DNA of 64,000 nucleotides from Shewanella amazonensis SB2B (GTDB lineage: Bacteria; Pseudomonadota; Gammaproteobacteria; Enterobacterales; Shewanellaceae). Positions 55,188-64,000 of this stretch are shown in pieces. How positions within the stretch are numbered: the stretch's first letter is position 1; the number at the start of each line of letters is the position of its first letter. Both the position numbers and the translations under genes were made by a program. The notes beneath the pieces were generated by a model. The model was not told the DNA's origin. It did no database searches and worked only from the letters and a program-made list of their open reading frames with translations. The stretch is from positions 3,732,501-3,796,500 of the forward strand of contig NC_008700.1 of the NCBI RefSeq assembly GCF_000015245.1, read 5' to 3'.

Positions 55188-56541
55188 GGCCCGCTTTAAA
55201 CGGGTACTGGTGGCCAATCGCGGTGAAATCGCGGTACGCATTATCCGCGCCTGCCATCAACTGGGGCTGGAAACCGTTGCCATCTATTCCAGCGCCGACA
55301 AGGGCGCGCTGCACACCCTGCTGGCAACCCACTGCCTGTGCATAGGCCCAGCGGCGGCCAAAGACAGCTACCTCAATATCAATGCCATATTGGAAGCCGC
55401 CAAACTCACGGCCGCCGATGCCATACACCCGGGTTATGGCTTTTTGGCCGAGCGGGCCGGGTTTGCCCGGGCAGTGACAGAGGCGGGCCTGGTGTTTCTG
55501 GGGCCTGATGCCGATACCATAGCCACCATGGGCGATAAGGTCAGCGCCATCAAATCCATCAAGGCCGTGGGCATTCCTACGCTGCCGGGCTCAGATGGGG
55601 CGCTGAATGATGACATGAACGCTGTTGAGGCCCTCGCCACCGACATAGGTTATCCGGTGCTTATCAAGGCCAGTGCCGGCGGAGGTGGCCGGGGGATGCG
55701 CCGGGTCGACTCGGCAGACGAGCTGGCATCAGCCATTGCCCTTACCCGCAGCGAAGCCCTGGCGGCCTTTGGCGACAACACCGTCTATCTGGAGAAATTC
55801 CTCACGCATCCACGCCATATCGAGTTTCAGATGCTGGCCGATGGCGAAGCTGCGCTGTGTCTCGGTGAGCGGGACTGCTCCGCCCAGCGCCGTCATCAAA
55901 AGCTGATTGAAGAGGCGCCGGCACTCGGAATTGCCCGAGAGAAAATACGGGAGATGGCCGATATCTGTGAGGCCGCCTGTCGGCGTCTCGGGTACCGAGG
56001 AGTGGGCACCTTTGAGTTTCTCTATCAGGACGGCGCCTTTTTCTTTATCGAAATGAACACCCGTATTCAGGTTGAGCACACAGTCACCGAGATGGTGACC
56101 GGGCTGGATCTCATTGCCTGGCAGCTGAAAGTGGCCCTGGGACACCCTCTGCCACCAAGGCCTCAGGTACAGGGTCATGCAATCGAGTGTCGCATCAATG
56201 CCGAAGCCCCCCAAAGCCAGTTGCCTTCACCTGGGGTAATAACCCAGCTCAGGGTGCCAGGCGGCCCAGGGGTTCGGTGGGACTCCTATCTCTTCCCCGG
56301 GGCAATGGTACCTGCCTTTTACGACTCGCTGATTGGCAAACTCATCTGCCACGGCGTCACCCGCGAAGAGGCCACGGCGCGCCTGCGGCAGGCACTGACA
56401 GAGCTTGAAATTCAAGGGATCGCCATCAATAAGTCCCTGCACCTGCAACTCATTGCATGTGACGCATTCCAGCCCTGGCAGCGTGACATTCATTTTGTTG
56501 ATGCACTCTCAGCGCCAGGTGTCGGGCAGGCGCACCTGTGA
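55177..56541 (+). CDS. accC: Biotin carboxylase subunit of acetyl-CoA carboxylase
   Basis: ATP-grasp carboxylase of 454 residues that carboxylates biotin on AccB. VLVANRGEIAVRIIRAC (N-terminal), KASAGGGGRGMR, ERDCSAQRRHQK and EMNTRIQVEHTVTEM are all present. The ATG at 55177 overlaps the end of accB by 11 bases; upstream TTG/GTG codons are alternatives. The C-terminus runs 33 bases into the convergent glycosyltransferase gene. Confidence 0.96.
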   Translation: MPTEARFKRVLVANRGEIAVRIIRACHQLGLETVAIYSSADKGALHTLLATHCLCIGPAAAKDSYLNINAILEAAKLTAADAIHPGYGFLAERAGFARAVTEAGLVFLGPDADTIATMGDKVSAIKSIKAVGIPTLPGSDGALNDDMNAVEALATDIGYPVLIKASAGGGGRGMRRVDSADELASAIALTRSEALAAFGDNTVYLEKFLTHPRHIEFQMLADGEAALCLGERDCSAQRRHQKLIEEAPALGIAREKIREMADICEAACRRLGYRGVGTFEFLYQDGAFFFIEMNTRIQVEHTVTEMVTGLDLIAWQLKVALGHPLPPRPQVQGHAIECRINAEAPQSQLPSPGVITQLRVPGGPGVRWDSYLFPGAMVPAFYDSLIGKLICHGVTREEATARLRQALTELEIQGIAINKSLHLQLIACDAFQPWQRDIHFVDALSAPGVGQAHL

Positions 56542-57549
56542 CCACAGCTGCTCACTGAGTACATCGCCCCTGTGCCATTCTCCCTGCTCAACCCATTGCA
56601 CCAGGGCGTCGCCCACGGCGGGATAACGCACCGGCTCAGGGCTGGCTGACTTAAGCCAGGAGCGCATAACATCGCGACTCAGGTGCATCATGGTTTGGGC
56701 CGCTCCCAACAATTGCAATGCCGCCACGTTGGAGAGCTGCTCAAACTGTCCAAGCAGTGGCTTTACCAAGAGTTTTTTCCCCAGCGTCAGTGCCTCGCTG
56801 GCAAGCTCAAACCCCGCATTGGCCACCACACCACCGGCCTCAGCCAGATGACGGCGAAATCCCTCGCGGCAGAAGCCATGCCATTGAATATGCTCGGGCA
56901 CAGGGCCATTGGGCGACTGGGCGTGGTACACCAAAAACCGATAGTTTTCGAAGGGACGCAGAAAATCAATGATGTCGTCGGCAGCCTCAAAGGGCAGGTA
57001 GACCAGGATATCGTGACCATGCTCTTCACTGACTTCACCCACATCCACAAAGGGTGGCAGCAGCGGGAAACCGAAATGATGCCAGTGACAACCAAGCGCC
57101 ACATCCACGGGGGCAAAGTATTGCAGTAATCGTTCGTTAAACCAGGTGTTGCCCACCTTGGGTACATCAAAGCGCAGCGCCGCCTGATGGCTGATGCCAA
57201 TACAGGGCACCTTTTGCCGCCGGGCTGCCCAGGCGCTCACGGGCTCAAAATCGTTGAGCACCAGATCGTAAGATGAGAGATCCAGGCCGCGCATGTCCTG
57301 CCACCAGCGGCAACTGAGATTATGGCGCACCGTCTCCACCGAGCTGATGCGTCCCGCCTTGCTGATAAAGGTCAGCCCGGTGGCAACTCGGTAGTCACCG
57401 AAGATGTCCATATCAAAAAACTGCGATTGGGGTCTGCCACTGAACAGGTAATCAACCTCGGCGCCGCGCTCGGCAAGGGCTTTGGCCATCACCCTCGCCC
57501 GGCTCAAGTGGCCATTACCCGTCCCCTGCACTCCGTACAGTATTTTCAT
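56509..57549 (-). CDS. MJ1255/VC2487-family glycosyltransferase
   Basis: 346-residue GT-B type glycosyltransferase. The N-terminal GVQGTGNGHLSRARVMAKAL (about 6-25) and the C-terminal GGVVANAGFELASEALTLGK (donor-nucleotide side) are the family's conserved ends. ATG at 57549; the frame open to 57672 overlaps the upstream gene. Located 20 bases after the PAP2 phosphatase, so the two are probably cotranscribed. Donor and acceptor unknown; a lipid-linked sugar role is inference. Confidence 0.85.
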   Translation of the reverse strand: MKILYGVQGTGNGHLSRARVMAKALAERGAEVDYLFSGRPQSQFFDMDIFGDYRVATGLTFISKAGRISSVETVRHNLSCRWWQDMRGLDLSSYDLVLNDFEPVSAWAARRQKVPCIGISHQAALRFDVPKVGNTWFNERLLQYFAPVDVALGCHWHHFGFPLLPPFVDVGEVSEEHGHDILVYLPFEAADDIIDFLRPFENYRFLVYHAQSPNGPVPEHIQWHGFCREGFRRHLAEAGGVVANAGFELASEALTLGKKLLVKPLLGQFEQLSNVAALQLLGAAQTMMHLSRDVMRSWLKSASPEPVRYPAVGDALVQWVEQGEWHRGDVLSEQLWSQVRLPDTWR

Positions 57550-57568
57550 GATTTCAATGACATCCTTA

Positions 57569-58081
57569 TCAAATGAATTCGTTGACCCAGACCACAGACA
57601 GGCTGCCAAGGGCTGCCCCGGCCAGAATATCCATAGGGTAATGCACCCCCAGCACCACCCGGGACAGGCCAATCAGGCACGCCCAGAGATACAGGGGCAA
57701 TATGGCAACGGGATAGATAGTGCCGACGGCACCGGCCATCACGAAGGCGGCGGCCGTGTGACCGGACGGCAGACTGAATTTATCCGAGGGTTCAAAACTG
57801 CAACCCAGACCTATGGCACTGTGGCATGGGCGGGTACGGCGGATACTGTTTTTCAGCAGCAAATACAGGGGCAGTTCCAGCAAAAACGCAACCAACGTCA
57901 GCCGAAACAGCTCTTCTCCCCGGCTGTCGAACAGCATCAGGGCCACACAAAGGTAGAGATAGAGGGGACCATCGCCGGAAGCTGAGACCAGCATGGCCGG
58001 TCTGTTCAACCCGTGCACACGGGCACGCTCGACGATGAGGAGATAACTGCGTCTGTCAAACTCGGCAAGGCGTGCCAGCAT
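57569..58081 (-). CDS. PAP2-family membrane phosphatase
   Basis: 170-residue inner-membrane phosphatase of the type-2 phosphatidic-acid phosphatase superfamily. All three motifs are present: KNSIRRTRP, SLPSGH and SRVVLGVHYPMDI, with several flanking helices. GGAGG before the ATG at 58081 supports this start over 58153. It may dephosphorylate a lipid pyrophosphate used with the adjacent glycosyltransferase (inference). Confidence 0.87.
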   Translation of the reverse strand: MLARLAEFDRRSYLLIVERARVHGLNRPAMLVSASGDGPLYLYLCVALMLFDSRGEELFRLTLVAFLLELPLYLLLKNSIRRTRPCHSAIGLGCSFEPSDKFSLPSGHTAAAFVMAGAVGTIYPVAILPLYLWACLIGLSRVVLGVHYPMDILAGAALGSLSVVWVNEFI

Positions 58082-58186
58082 CCGGCCTCCACAGGATTTA
58101 TCCAGGATGTCTCGAATGCTAGCTGGGATGCGTGACGGGCAGGTGACACCCACCCGACACTTTTATGACATTCGCCGGGGCGAAAC

Positions 58187-58435
58187 TCAGGCTACAACGG
58201 GCTTTTGCGTCTTGGCGCGGTAGATCTTGAAGAGATGGTAAATGTTGATACAGGCAACGAAAGCATTCATGCCCGCCACTGGCCAGGCCGTGATGGCAAC
58301 ACCGTAGGCAACAAACAGGCTGCAGCCGACGAAGTTCAGCCATCTGAGCCAGATAATATCTTTCATCATCAGCGAGATAGCGACCATCACCGAGGCCATA
58401 TAGCCAACGACTTCTGTCATGTTCAAAGCTTCCAT
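58187..58435 (-). CDS. Small three-helix inner-membrane protein
   Basis: 82 residues with three transmembrane helices (about 8-25, 30-50, 52-70). The pattern GYMASVMVAISLMMKD...RWLNFVGCSLFVAYG...NAFVACINIYHLF is shared by short YgjV-like proteins and recalls SemiSWEET-type half-transporters in size and helix count. Function unknown. GAGGTG precedes the ATG at 58435. Confidence 0.6.
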   Translation of the reverse strand: MEALNMTEVVGYMASVMVAISLMMKDIIWLRWLNFVGCSLFVAYGVAITAWPVAGMNAFVACINIYHLFKIYRAKTQKPVVA

Positions 58436-58775
58436 AAAGGCACCTCGATATAAGGCCCTCTGCCTTCCCTGAGCTTACTGGGGGGTCCGTGCCCCTAAAG
58501 CGATTTGTTAATTGAAACTGGAATGGGACTGGCGACTATAGTAACAAAAGCCACCACAGAGCTGTAATAAAAAACCGTTATATGATGACAGAAGTCAAAA
58601 TTCTGCGCTATTAAGTTTAGAAGTGATGAAATTAAACTACATTGCCAGCTGTAGGGCCAGGCTCGCCAATACCGTGATTGATAACACTTTTCTTTTCAAG
58701 ATTCCCTTATATACTGGCCTAAGTTCAGTGTAGAGCTGCCTAACAGCCTGATTTGGGCCGAAACAGGAGATGACT
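58436..58775. other. Divergent control region, no gene seen
   Basis: 340 bp between the small membrane protein and rraA. A TATACT element near 58709 could be the -10 of rraA. No inverted repeats of note. Confidence 0.5.
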
Positions 58776-59261
58776 ATGGAATACAACACCTCAGAATTAT
58801 GTGACATGTTTCTGGACGTCGTGGATGTGGTAGAGCCCATGTTCAGTAATTACGGTGGTGTTAGCTCATTCGGTGGCGCCATCAGCACAGTCAAGTGTTT
58901 CGAAGACAATGGGCTAATTGCCGATGTGCTGGCCGAAGACGGTGAAGGACGAGTCTTACTGGTCGATGGCGGGGGCTCACTGCGCCGTGCCCTGATTGAT
59001 GCCGCAGTGGCAGAAATCGGTGTCAACAATGGCTGGGAAGGCATTATCGTCTATGGCAGCGTGCGCGATGTGGATGCCCTGGAAGAGCTGGATATAGGAA
59101 TTCAGGCGCTGGCATCCATTCCTGTGGGAGCCGACAACAATGGTATTGGCGAACTCGATGTGCCATGCAATTTCGGCGGCGTCTCCTTCCTGCCCGGCGA
59201 CCATATTTATGCCGACAGCACGGGCATTATTCTCTCTCCGGAGCCGCTGGATATAGAGTAA
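58776..59261 (+). CDS. rraA: Regulator of ribonuclease activity A
   Basis: 161-residue trimeric inhibitor of RNase E. EYNTSELCDMFLDVVDVVEP (N-terminal), FGGAISTVKCFEDN and the GADNNGIGELDVPCNFGGV region match E. coli RraA in order and length. Start at the ATG at 58776 after AGGAG; the ATG at 58770 is closer to the ribosome site than usual. Confidence 0.95.
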   Translation: MEYNTSELCDMFLDVVDVVEPMFSNYGGVSSFGGAISTVKCFEDNGLIADVLAEDGEGRVLLVDGGGSLRRALIDAAVAEIGVNNGWEGIIVYGSVRDVDALEELDIGIQALASIPVGADNNGIGELDVPCNFGGVSFLPGDHIYADSTGIILSPEPLDIE

Positions 59262-59286
59262 TCCACAGCTCTTCTGATCCAGCAAT

Positions 59287-59311
59287 AAGCCGGCCAGTGG
59301 TCGGCTTTTTC
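59287..59311 (+). terminator. Terminator after rraA
   Basis: AAGCCG / CGGCTT stem followed by TTTTT. Confidence 0.65.
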
Positions 59312-59424
59312 ATGCCTTAACCCCAGGCATCCAAAGGAGCTCAACCCGGCAGCCGCTTTCACCGTTGCCTTTTTCGCGCCCTTTGCCACAATAACCTGCA
59401 AACAAGCCAACGAATGTACCCCCT

Positions 59425-60462
59425 ATGCAGCACCTTATCATTTTTTCTGCCAAAGACATGACCCCCATCCTCGGGAAGCGCCCCGGCGAAACCCGCCTGG
59501 GTAACCACTTTTTGTTGCCCGAAGGACCAACCCTTGTCGCCATCCTTGAGTCCGCCAAAGCCCAGGGCGCCCGATTTGTTCTGCTGGGTGTGGGAGAAGA
59601 TGCAGGCCCCCGCGCCAACCTTGGCCGAGGCGGCGCGACCAATGCCTTTGAGGCCATGCTCAAGTACTTGGTTAACCTGCAATCGAACCGTTTTTACCGG
59701 GGTGATGACTGCCTGCTGCTGGGGCAATTGGACTTTGGCGACCTCCTGCCGGGGGAAGATGCCGATGTGGACGCCCTCAGAGCCGCCGTTGCCGCCATGG
59801 ATGAACGGGTTATCGAAGTGGCCAGTGCCATTATGGAAGCAGGGCTCGAACCCATAGTCATAGGCGGTGGCCACAACAATGCCTTCGGTTTGCTGATGTC
59901 GGTGAAAAACGCCTTCGGCCGCCCGGCGGCCGCAGTGAACCTCGATCCTCACTCCGACTTCCGACTGCGGGAGGGTCGCCACAGCGGCAACGGCTTCAGT
60001 TATGCCGCCGCCAGCGGTGCGCTGGACTTCTACCATGTGCTGGGTCTGCATGAACTGAAAAACAGCGAAGCCAATCTCGAGCAACTGGCCGCCTTCGGTG
60101 GCAGTTGGCATACGCTGCAACAAATATGGGTGCGCGGCGAGTTGAGTCTCGATGACGCCCTGAAACACATCGGCAAAACCCTGCGGGCAACTGGTTTGCC
60201 GGTGGCACTGGAGCTGGACCTGGATGCCATCGCCAATATGCCATCGAGCGCCATGACCGCCGCCGGGGTCCCCCTGCTGGACGCCGCCAGGTACATCAGC
60301 CATATCGCACGCCACTGCGATTGCGCCTATTTGCACCTCGCCGAGGCTGCTCCCTCCTGCCACGATAGCGGTGAAGACGCGGGTTTGCGTGAAACGGGAC
60401 AGAGCCTCACTGAGCTGGTTTACGCCTATATCCGCGGCCGTCACCTGGCACTGGGGGCTTGA
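59425..60462 (+). CDS. Formimidoylglutamase-like ureohydrolase
   Basis: 345-residue arginase/agmatinase-superfamily enzyme, closest to formimidoylglutamase (HutG) by pattern. Dinuclear manganese ligands are visible: the His in IGGGHNN (about 153), the Asp/His/Asp of NLDPHSDFR (about 172-180) and the two Asp of ELDLDAI (about 266-268). Other hut genes are absent here, so the histidine-degradation role is tentative; a different guanidino-substrate hydrolase is possible. Monocistronic. Confidence 0.8.
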   Translation: MQHLIIFSAKDMTPILGKRPGETRLGNHFLLPEGPTLVAILESAKAQGARFVLLGVGEDAGPRANLGRGGATNAFEAMLKYLVNLQSNRFYRGDDCLLLGQLDFGDLLPGEDADVDALRAAVAAMDERVIEVASAIMEAGLEPIVIGGGHNNAFGLLMSVKNAFGRPAAAVNLDPHSDFRLREGRHSGNGFSYAAASGALDFYHVLGLHELKNSEANLEQLAAFGGSWHTLQQIWVRGELSLDDALKHIGKTLRATGLPVALELDLDAIANMPSSAMTAAGVPLLDAARYISHIARHCDCAYLHLAEAAPSCHDSGEDAGLRETGQSLTELVYAYIRGRHLALGA

Positions 60463-60692
60463 AAGGGCCCCATCGGCGAGACGGTTTCAGCCTATTCATT
60501 AAATTCGCATATTGTGGTCTAATGCGCAGTCATTACGCGTATGTCAAAACCCTACCGGGCTCACAAGCTTGACATCCAGTGGGTCACTGGATAGGCACTG
60601 GATCACAAAGCTGGTGGCTCAAGGATTCAGCTAACCTGCTGCTTTGGCGTACACTCGCGTTTAACAGTTTGGGAAACAATAGGAAAGAGCAG

Positions 60693-61448
60693 ATGTCCGA
60701 CGGCACATCAAATAGTACTCACTTTGGTTTCAAGACAGTCGAAGCCGATAAAAAGGCGGATCTGGTTGCCGGTGTATTTCACTCGGTTGCAGCCAAGTAC
60801 GACATCATGAACGACGTGATGTCTTTCGGGATCCATCGCCTGTGGAAGCGATTCACCATCGAGACCGCGGGCGCTCGCCCCGGCATGAAGGTACTGGATC
60901 TGGCCGGGGGTACTGGCGATCTGACCGCCAAGTTTTCCCGTTTGGTAGGCGATCGCGGCGAAGTGGTTCTGGCCGACATCAACGACTCCATGCTGAAAGT
61001 GGGCCGCGCCAAACTCAGAGATCTGGGTGTGGTGGGTAACGTCAGCTATGTGCAAGCCAACGCCGAGGCGCTGCCGTTTCCAGACAATCATTTCGACATC
61101 ATCACCATCGCCTTTGGTCTGCGTAACGTGACTGACAAGGACGCGGCCCTGCGCTCCATGCAACGGGTGCTCAAGCCCGGTGGCAAACTGCTGGTACTGG
61201 AATTTTCCAAGCCGCAGCACGAAGTGATGCGTAAACTGTACGACCTCTACAGCTTCAAAATTCTGCCCAAAATGGGCGAGTTTATTGCCCAGGATGCCGG
61301 CAGCTATGAGTATCTGGCTGAATCCATCCGGATGCACCCGGATCAGGATACCCTCAAGGGCATGATGCAGGACGCTGGCCTGGAGCAGGTAGACTACATC
61401 AACATGACCGACGGCGTTGTTGCACTGCACCGGGGTTACAAGTTCTGA
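60693..61448 (+). CDS. ubiE: Ubiquinone/menaquinone C-methyltransferase UbiE
   Basis: SAM-dependent C-methyltransferase shared by ubiquinone and menaquinone synthesis. 251 residues from the ATG at 60693 (AGGAAAGAG upstream). [21 protein letters not shown], the SAM-binding [11 protein letters not shown] and the [24 protein letters not shown] segment are diagnostic. The TGA overlaps the ubiJ ATG (TGATG). Confidence 0.97.
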
Positions 61449-62065
61449 TGTTAAAGCGGGAGCTGGCACTTATCCTTTGCGGCGCCGTGGAACTCGGCTT
61501 TGAAAAATTATTGGCGCAAACCGGTGTCAGCCCCAGACAGTACGGCCTCTATGGCAAACGTATCGCCATAACCCTGGCTGAACTGCCCTTCCCCCTGCAC
61601 CTGATTTTCGATGACACAGTTACCGTGCTCAGCCGGGACGAGGCTGAGGCTGATGTGTCCGTTAAAGCCTCGGTATCGGCGCTCTATGCCCTGAGCCAGG
61701 GTGAAAGCCTGAGCCTGCTTATCAAGAGCGATCGCCTTGATATCGATGGTGATTTAAATGTTCTTCAGGGTTTCAGCCGCCTGCTCAAAGAGCAACAGTT
61801 TGATATGGGCGAGCCCCTTTCACGCTATATCGGCGACGGTCCTGCTCACATGGTGCAGTCGGGTAGCCGCAAACTGGGGCAGGAGCTGCAGCGGGTTGGC
61901 CAAAAGACCCTCAGCCATTTGGCCCAGCTTTCTACTGAAGAGTACAAACTCGCGCCACATCGCATTGATTTTATTCATCTCAAGGACAACATTGACACCC
62001 TGGTTCAGGCGGTCGACGCCATGGAACACAGAGTCAATCAGTTAAGGGACCGCCTCACACCATGA
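61448..62065 (+). CDS. ubiJ: Ubiquinone biosynthesis accessory factor UbiJ
   Basis: 205-residue SCP2-domain protein of the cytosolic Ubi complex, which binds lipid and stabilises the other Ubi enzymes. SCP2-like region at about 10-110; a helical tail follows. Overlaps ubiE and ubiB by a few bases, as in other gammaproteobacteria. Confidence 0.92.
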
Positions 62066-63711
62066 CCTTCGCCAGTCTTCGCCGTGGATACCAGGTGATT
62101 CGCACACTGCTCCACTATGGCCTGGATGACGTACTGCCTCCCACCCTGCTTCCCGGGTATTTCAAACTGCTGCGCCTGTGCCTGTTCTGGGTACGCAATC
62201 GCCACAAAGACAAGTGCGGTGGTGAACGACTCAAACTCGCCATGCAGGAACTCGGCCCCGTATACATCAAGTTTGGCCAGATGCTCTCCACCCGCCGCGA
62301 CCTGCTGAGCGACGAATGGGCGCAAGAGCTGTCCATGTTGCAAGACAGGGTGCCGGCCTTTGATTCTGCGCTGGCGCGCGAGGCCATCGAGGCCGAACTT
62401 AAGGCTCCCATCGATAGCCTGTTCGATGACTTCGATGACACCCCGCTGGCGTCTGCGTCTATTTCTCAGGTGCATACAGCCACCCTCAAGTCCAACGGCC
62501 AGCAGGTCGTGCTCAAGGTGCTGCGCCCCAATGTAGAGGCCAACATCAAGGCCGATTTGGAGTTGATGTTACAGGTGGCCACCTGGGTCAATCGCTTACT
62601 GGGTGAAGGCAATCGCCTGCGACCGGTGGAAGTGGTGGAAGACTACCAAAACACCATTCTGGGCGAGCTGAACCTCAAGCTTGAGGCCCTCAACGCCACC
62701 AAGCTGAGAAACAATTTTCTCGACTCGGACGCACTCTACATTCCCTATGTGTATGAAGAGCTGTGTCACCCCAGATTGATGGTGATGGAACGCATCGACG
62801 GCATCCCCGTGTCCGACATAGAGGCGCTCAACGCCCAGGGTACCAACCTGAAATTACTGGCCGAACGTGGCGTGGAGCTCTTTTTCACCCAGGTGTTCCG
62901 CGATAACTTTTTCCATGCCGACATGCACCCCGGCAACATTTTTATCAGCCGTGAGCACCCGGAAAACCCCTTCTACATTGGGCTAGACTGCGGCATCATG
63001 GGCAGCCTGAACGAAGAAGATAAACGCTATCTGGCGGAAAACTTCCTCGCATTTTTCAATCGGGATTATCACCGTATCGCCCAGTTGTATGTGGAGTCAG
63101 GTTGGGTATCGGCGGATACCGACATCCTGGCGTTCGAGCAGGCCGTTAAGCTGGTGTGCGAGCCCATGTTCAACAAGCCACTGAATGAAATCTCCTTTGG
63201 CCATGTGCTGCTGGAGCTGTTTCGCACCGCCCGGCGCTTCGATATCGTAGTGCAACCGCAACTGGTGCTGCTGGAAAAAACCCTGCTGTATATCGAAGGT
63301 CTTGGGCGTCAGCTCTATCCCCAGCTGGATTTGTGGCAAACCGCCAAGCCATTTTTGGAGCGCTGGATGGCAGAACAGGTCGGGCCCAAAGCGATATTCA
63401 AAAAAGTGCAAACAAATTTGCCCTTCTGGTCTGATAAACTCCCGGAGTTTCCAGAGCTTATTTATGACAATCTCAAGCTTGGCCGCAAGCTTCTGGGCAG
63501 TCAGCAACAGATGCTCGACAGGTATCTCAAGTATCAGCAAAAGGCGCACAAGAGTAACTTCCTGCTTATCACCTCTGCTGTTTTGTTGATCTGTGGCACT
63601 ATTTTGTTTGCCCAAACAGATACACTGTGGCTCGCATCTGCTTGTCTTGGTTCCGGCGCATTGGTTTGGGGAGCCGGATGGCGATCCAGACCAAAGAATC
63701 GCAAATTTTAG
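62062..63711 (+). CDS. ubiB: Ubiquinone biosynthesis kinase-like protein UbiB
   Basis: 549-residue ABC1/ADCK-family atypical kinase/ATPase. [20 protein letters not shown] (KxGQ motif, about 66-85), EASASISQ-type Ala-rich loop, HADMHPGN and a DCG metal motif are visible, with C-terminal transmembrane helices (about 500-540). Start overlaps ubiJ by four bases (ATGA). Confidence 0.96.
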
Positions 63712-63773
63712 CTAGCACTAAATAATCACAGGTTCATAATAGAATCACTTAATTTTGTAGAGAGGAATTCTTC

Positions 63774-64000
63774 ATGGGTGGTATCAGTATTTGGCAATTG
63801 CTCATCATCGCACTTATCGTGGTTTTGCTGTTTGGCACCAAGAAGTTGCGTTCTCTGGGTGGCGACCTCGGTGGCGCTATCAAGGGATTCAAAAACGCCA
63901 TGTCTGATGAAGAAAAAAAGGCATTGGAAGACAAAGAAGCCGCTGCTCAAACCACACAACAGGCAACTGAAAAGAAGCCTGAGGCCGACAAAAAAGAACA
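63774..64000 (+). CDS. tatA: Sec-independent translocase TatA (3' end outside window)
   Basis: First 75 residues of TatA: a short N-terminal helix (SIWQLLIIALIVVLLFGTKK), an amphipathic segment (LGGDLGGAIKGFKNAM) and a charged tail. AGAGGAA precedes the ATG. Truncated by the window edge. tatABC after ubiB is the usual order; PsrA in this window is a Tat substrate. Confidence 0.95.
   Translation, partial: MGGISIWQLLIIALIVVLLFGTKKLRSLGGDLGGAIKGFKNAMSDEEKKALEDKEAAAQTTQQATEKKPEADKKE

Noticed and set aside
1..64000. tRNA, rRNA, CRISPR, IS or prophage
   Set aside because: No cloverleaf-like, ribosomal, repeat-spacer or transposase sequence was seen by eye; a tRNA or small RNA scan could still find something short.

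Overview
The window reads as an ordinary chromosomal segment of a marine or aquatic gammaproteobacterium, almost certainly Shewanella, and probably a higher-GC member such as the S. amazonensis group (my inference). The signs are the metF-metL-metB/metJ block beside a psrABC-type operon, the monoheme cytochrome-porin-octaheme tetrathionate reductase trio, the dense set of c-di-GMP and two-component genes, and the ubiE-ubiJ-ubiB-tatA order. Coding density is high. I see no rRNA, tRNA, CRISPR array, insertion sequence or prophage.

Layout. 1-12.7 kb: housekeeping and signalling genes (mechanosensitive channel, formate-THF ligase, YdhF-type aldo/keto reductase, hot-dog dehydratase, cmoM, orphan cheD, TraB/GumN protein, an EAL-CBS-GGDEF protein, DUF3016 and DUF4240 proteins, a double-receiver protein, HU). 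12.9-18.9 kb: a TorF-like outer-membrane protein, then a minus-strand run of CHASE-PAS histidine kinase, stand-alone receiver, REC-GGDEF-EAL protein and rimK. 19-23.7 kb: a PA3496-like small protein, a DUF1704/QEGLA putative metallopeptidase, a sodium:alanine symporter, and small hypothetical proteins. 23.7-28.9 kb: the methionine regulon block (metF, metL, metB, divergent metJ) with tandem Met boxes. 28.9-30.9 kb: a TauE/SafE exporter and a TraF/FadL-like barrel.

31-43.2 kb is the most interesting block. A psrABC-type molybdoenzyme operon (thiosulfate/polysulfide reductase) faces away from a monoheme cytochrome c, an outer-membrane DUF3373-like barrel and an eight-heme tetrathionate reductase. 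These are followed by a MOT1-family molybdate/sulfate transporter and a divergent two-component pair whose kinase carries a PhnD-like periplasmic sensor of the ThsS/TtrS type. Together they look like one sulfur-oxyanion respiration island: sensing, molybdate supply, periplasmic reductases and cytochrome wiring. NarL-heptamer-like inverted repeats lie in two of its control regions.

43.6-53.7 kb: a cupin, a soluble CZB-domain chemoreceptor, a RegB/RegA-like redox two-component pair whose kinase has a histidine-rich loop, and a CusBA/CzcBA-type metal efflux operon with no outer-membrane factor gene. A 49-residue reading frame is translationally coupled to the adaptor gene, and a His/Cys-rich exported protein and a DUF3012 lipoprotein lie next to it. 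53.8-64 kb: arfB, aroQ-accB-accC, an MJ1255-type glycosyltransferase with a PAP2 phosphatase, rraA, a formimidoylglutamase-like enzyme, and ubiE-ubiJ-ubiB running into tatA, which is cut by the window edge.
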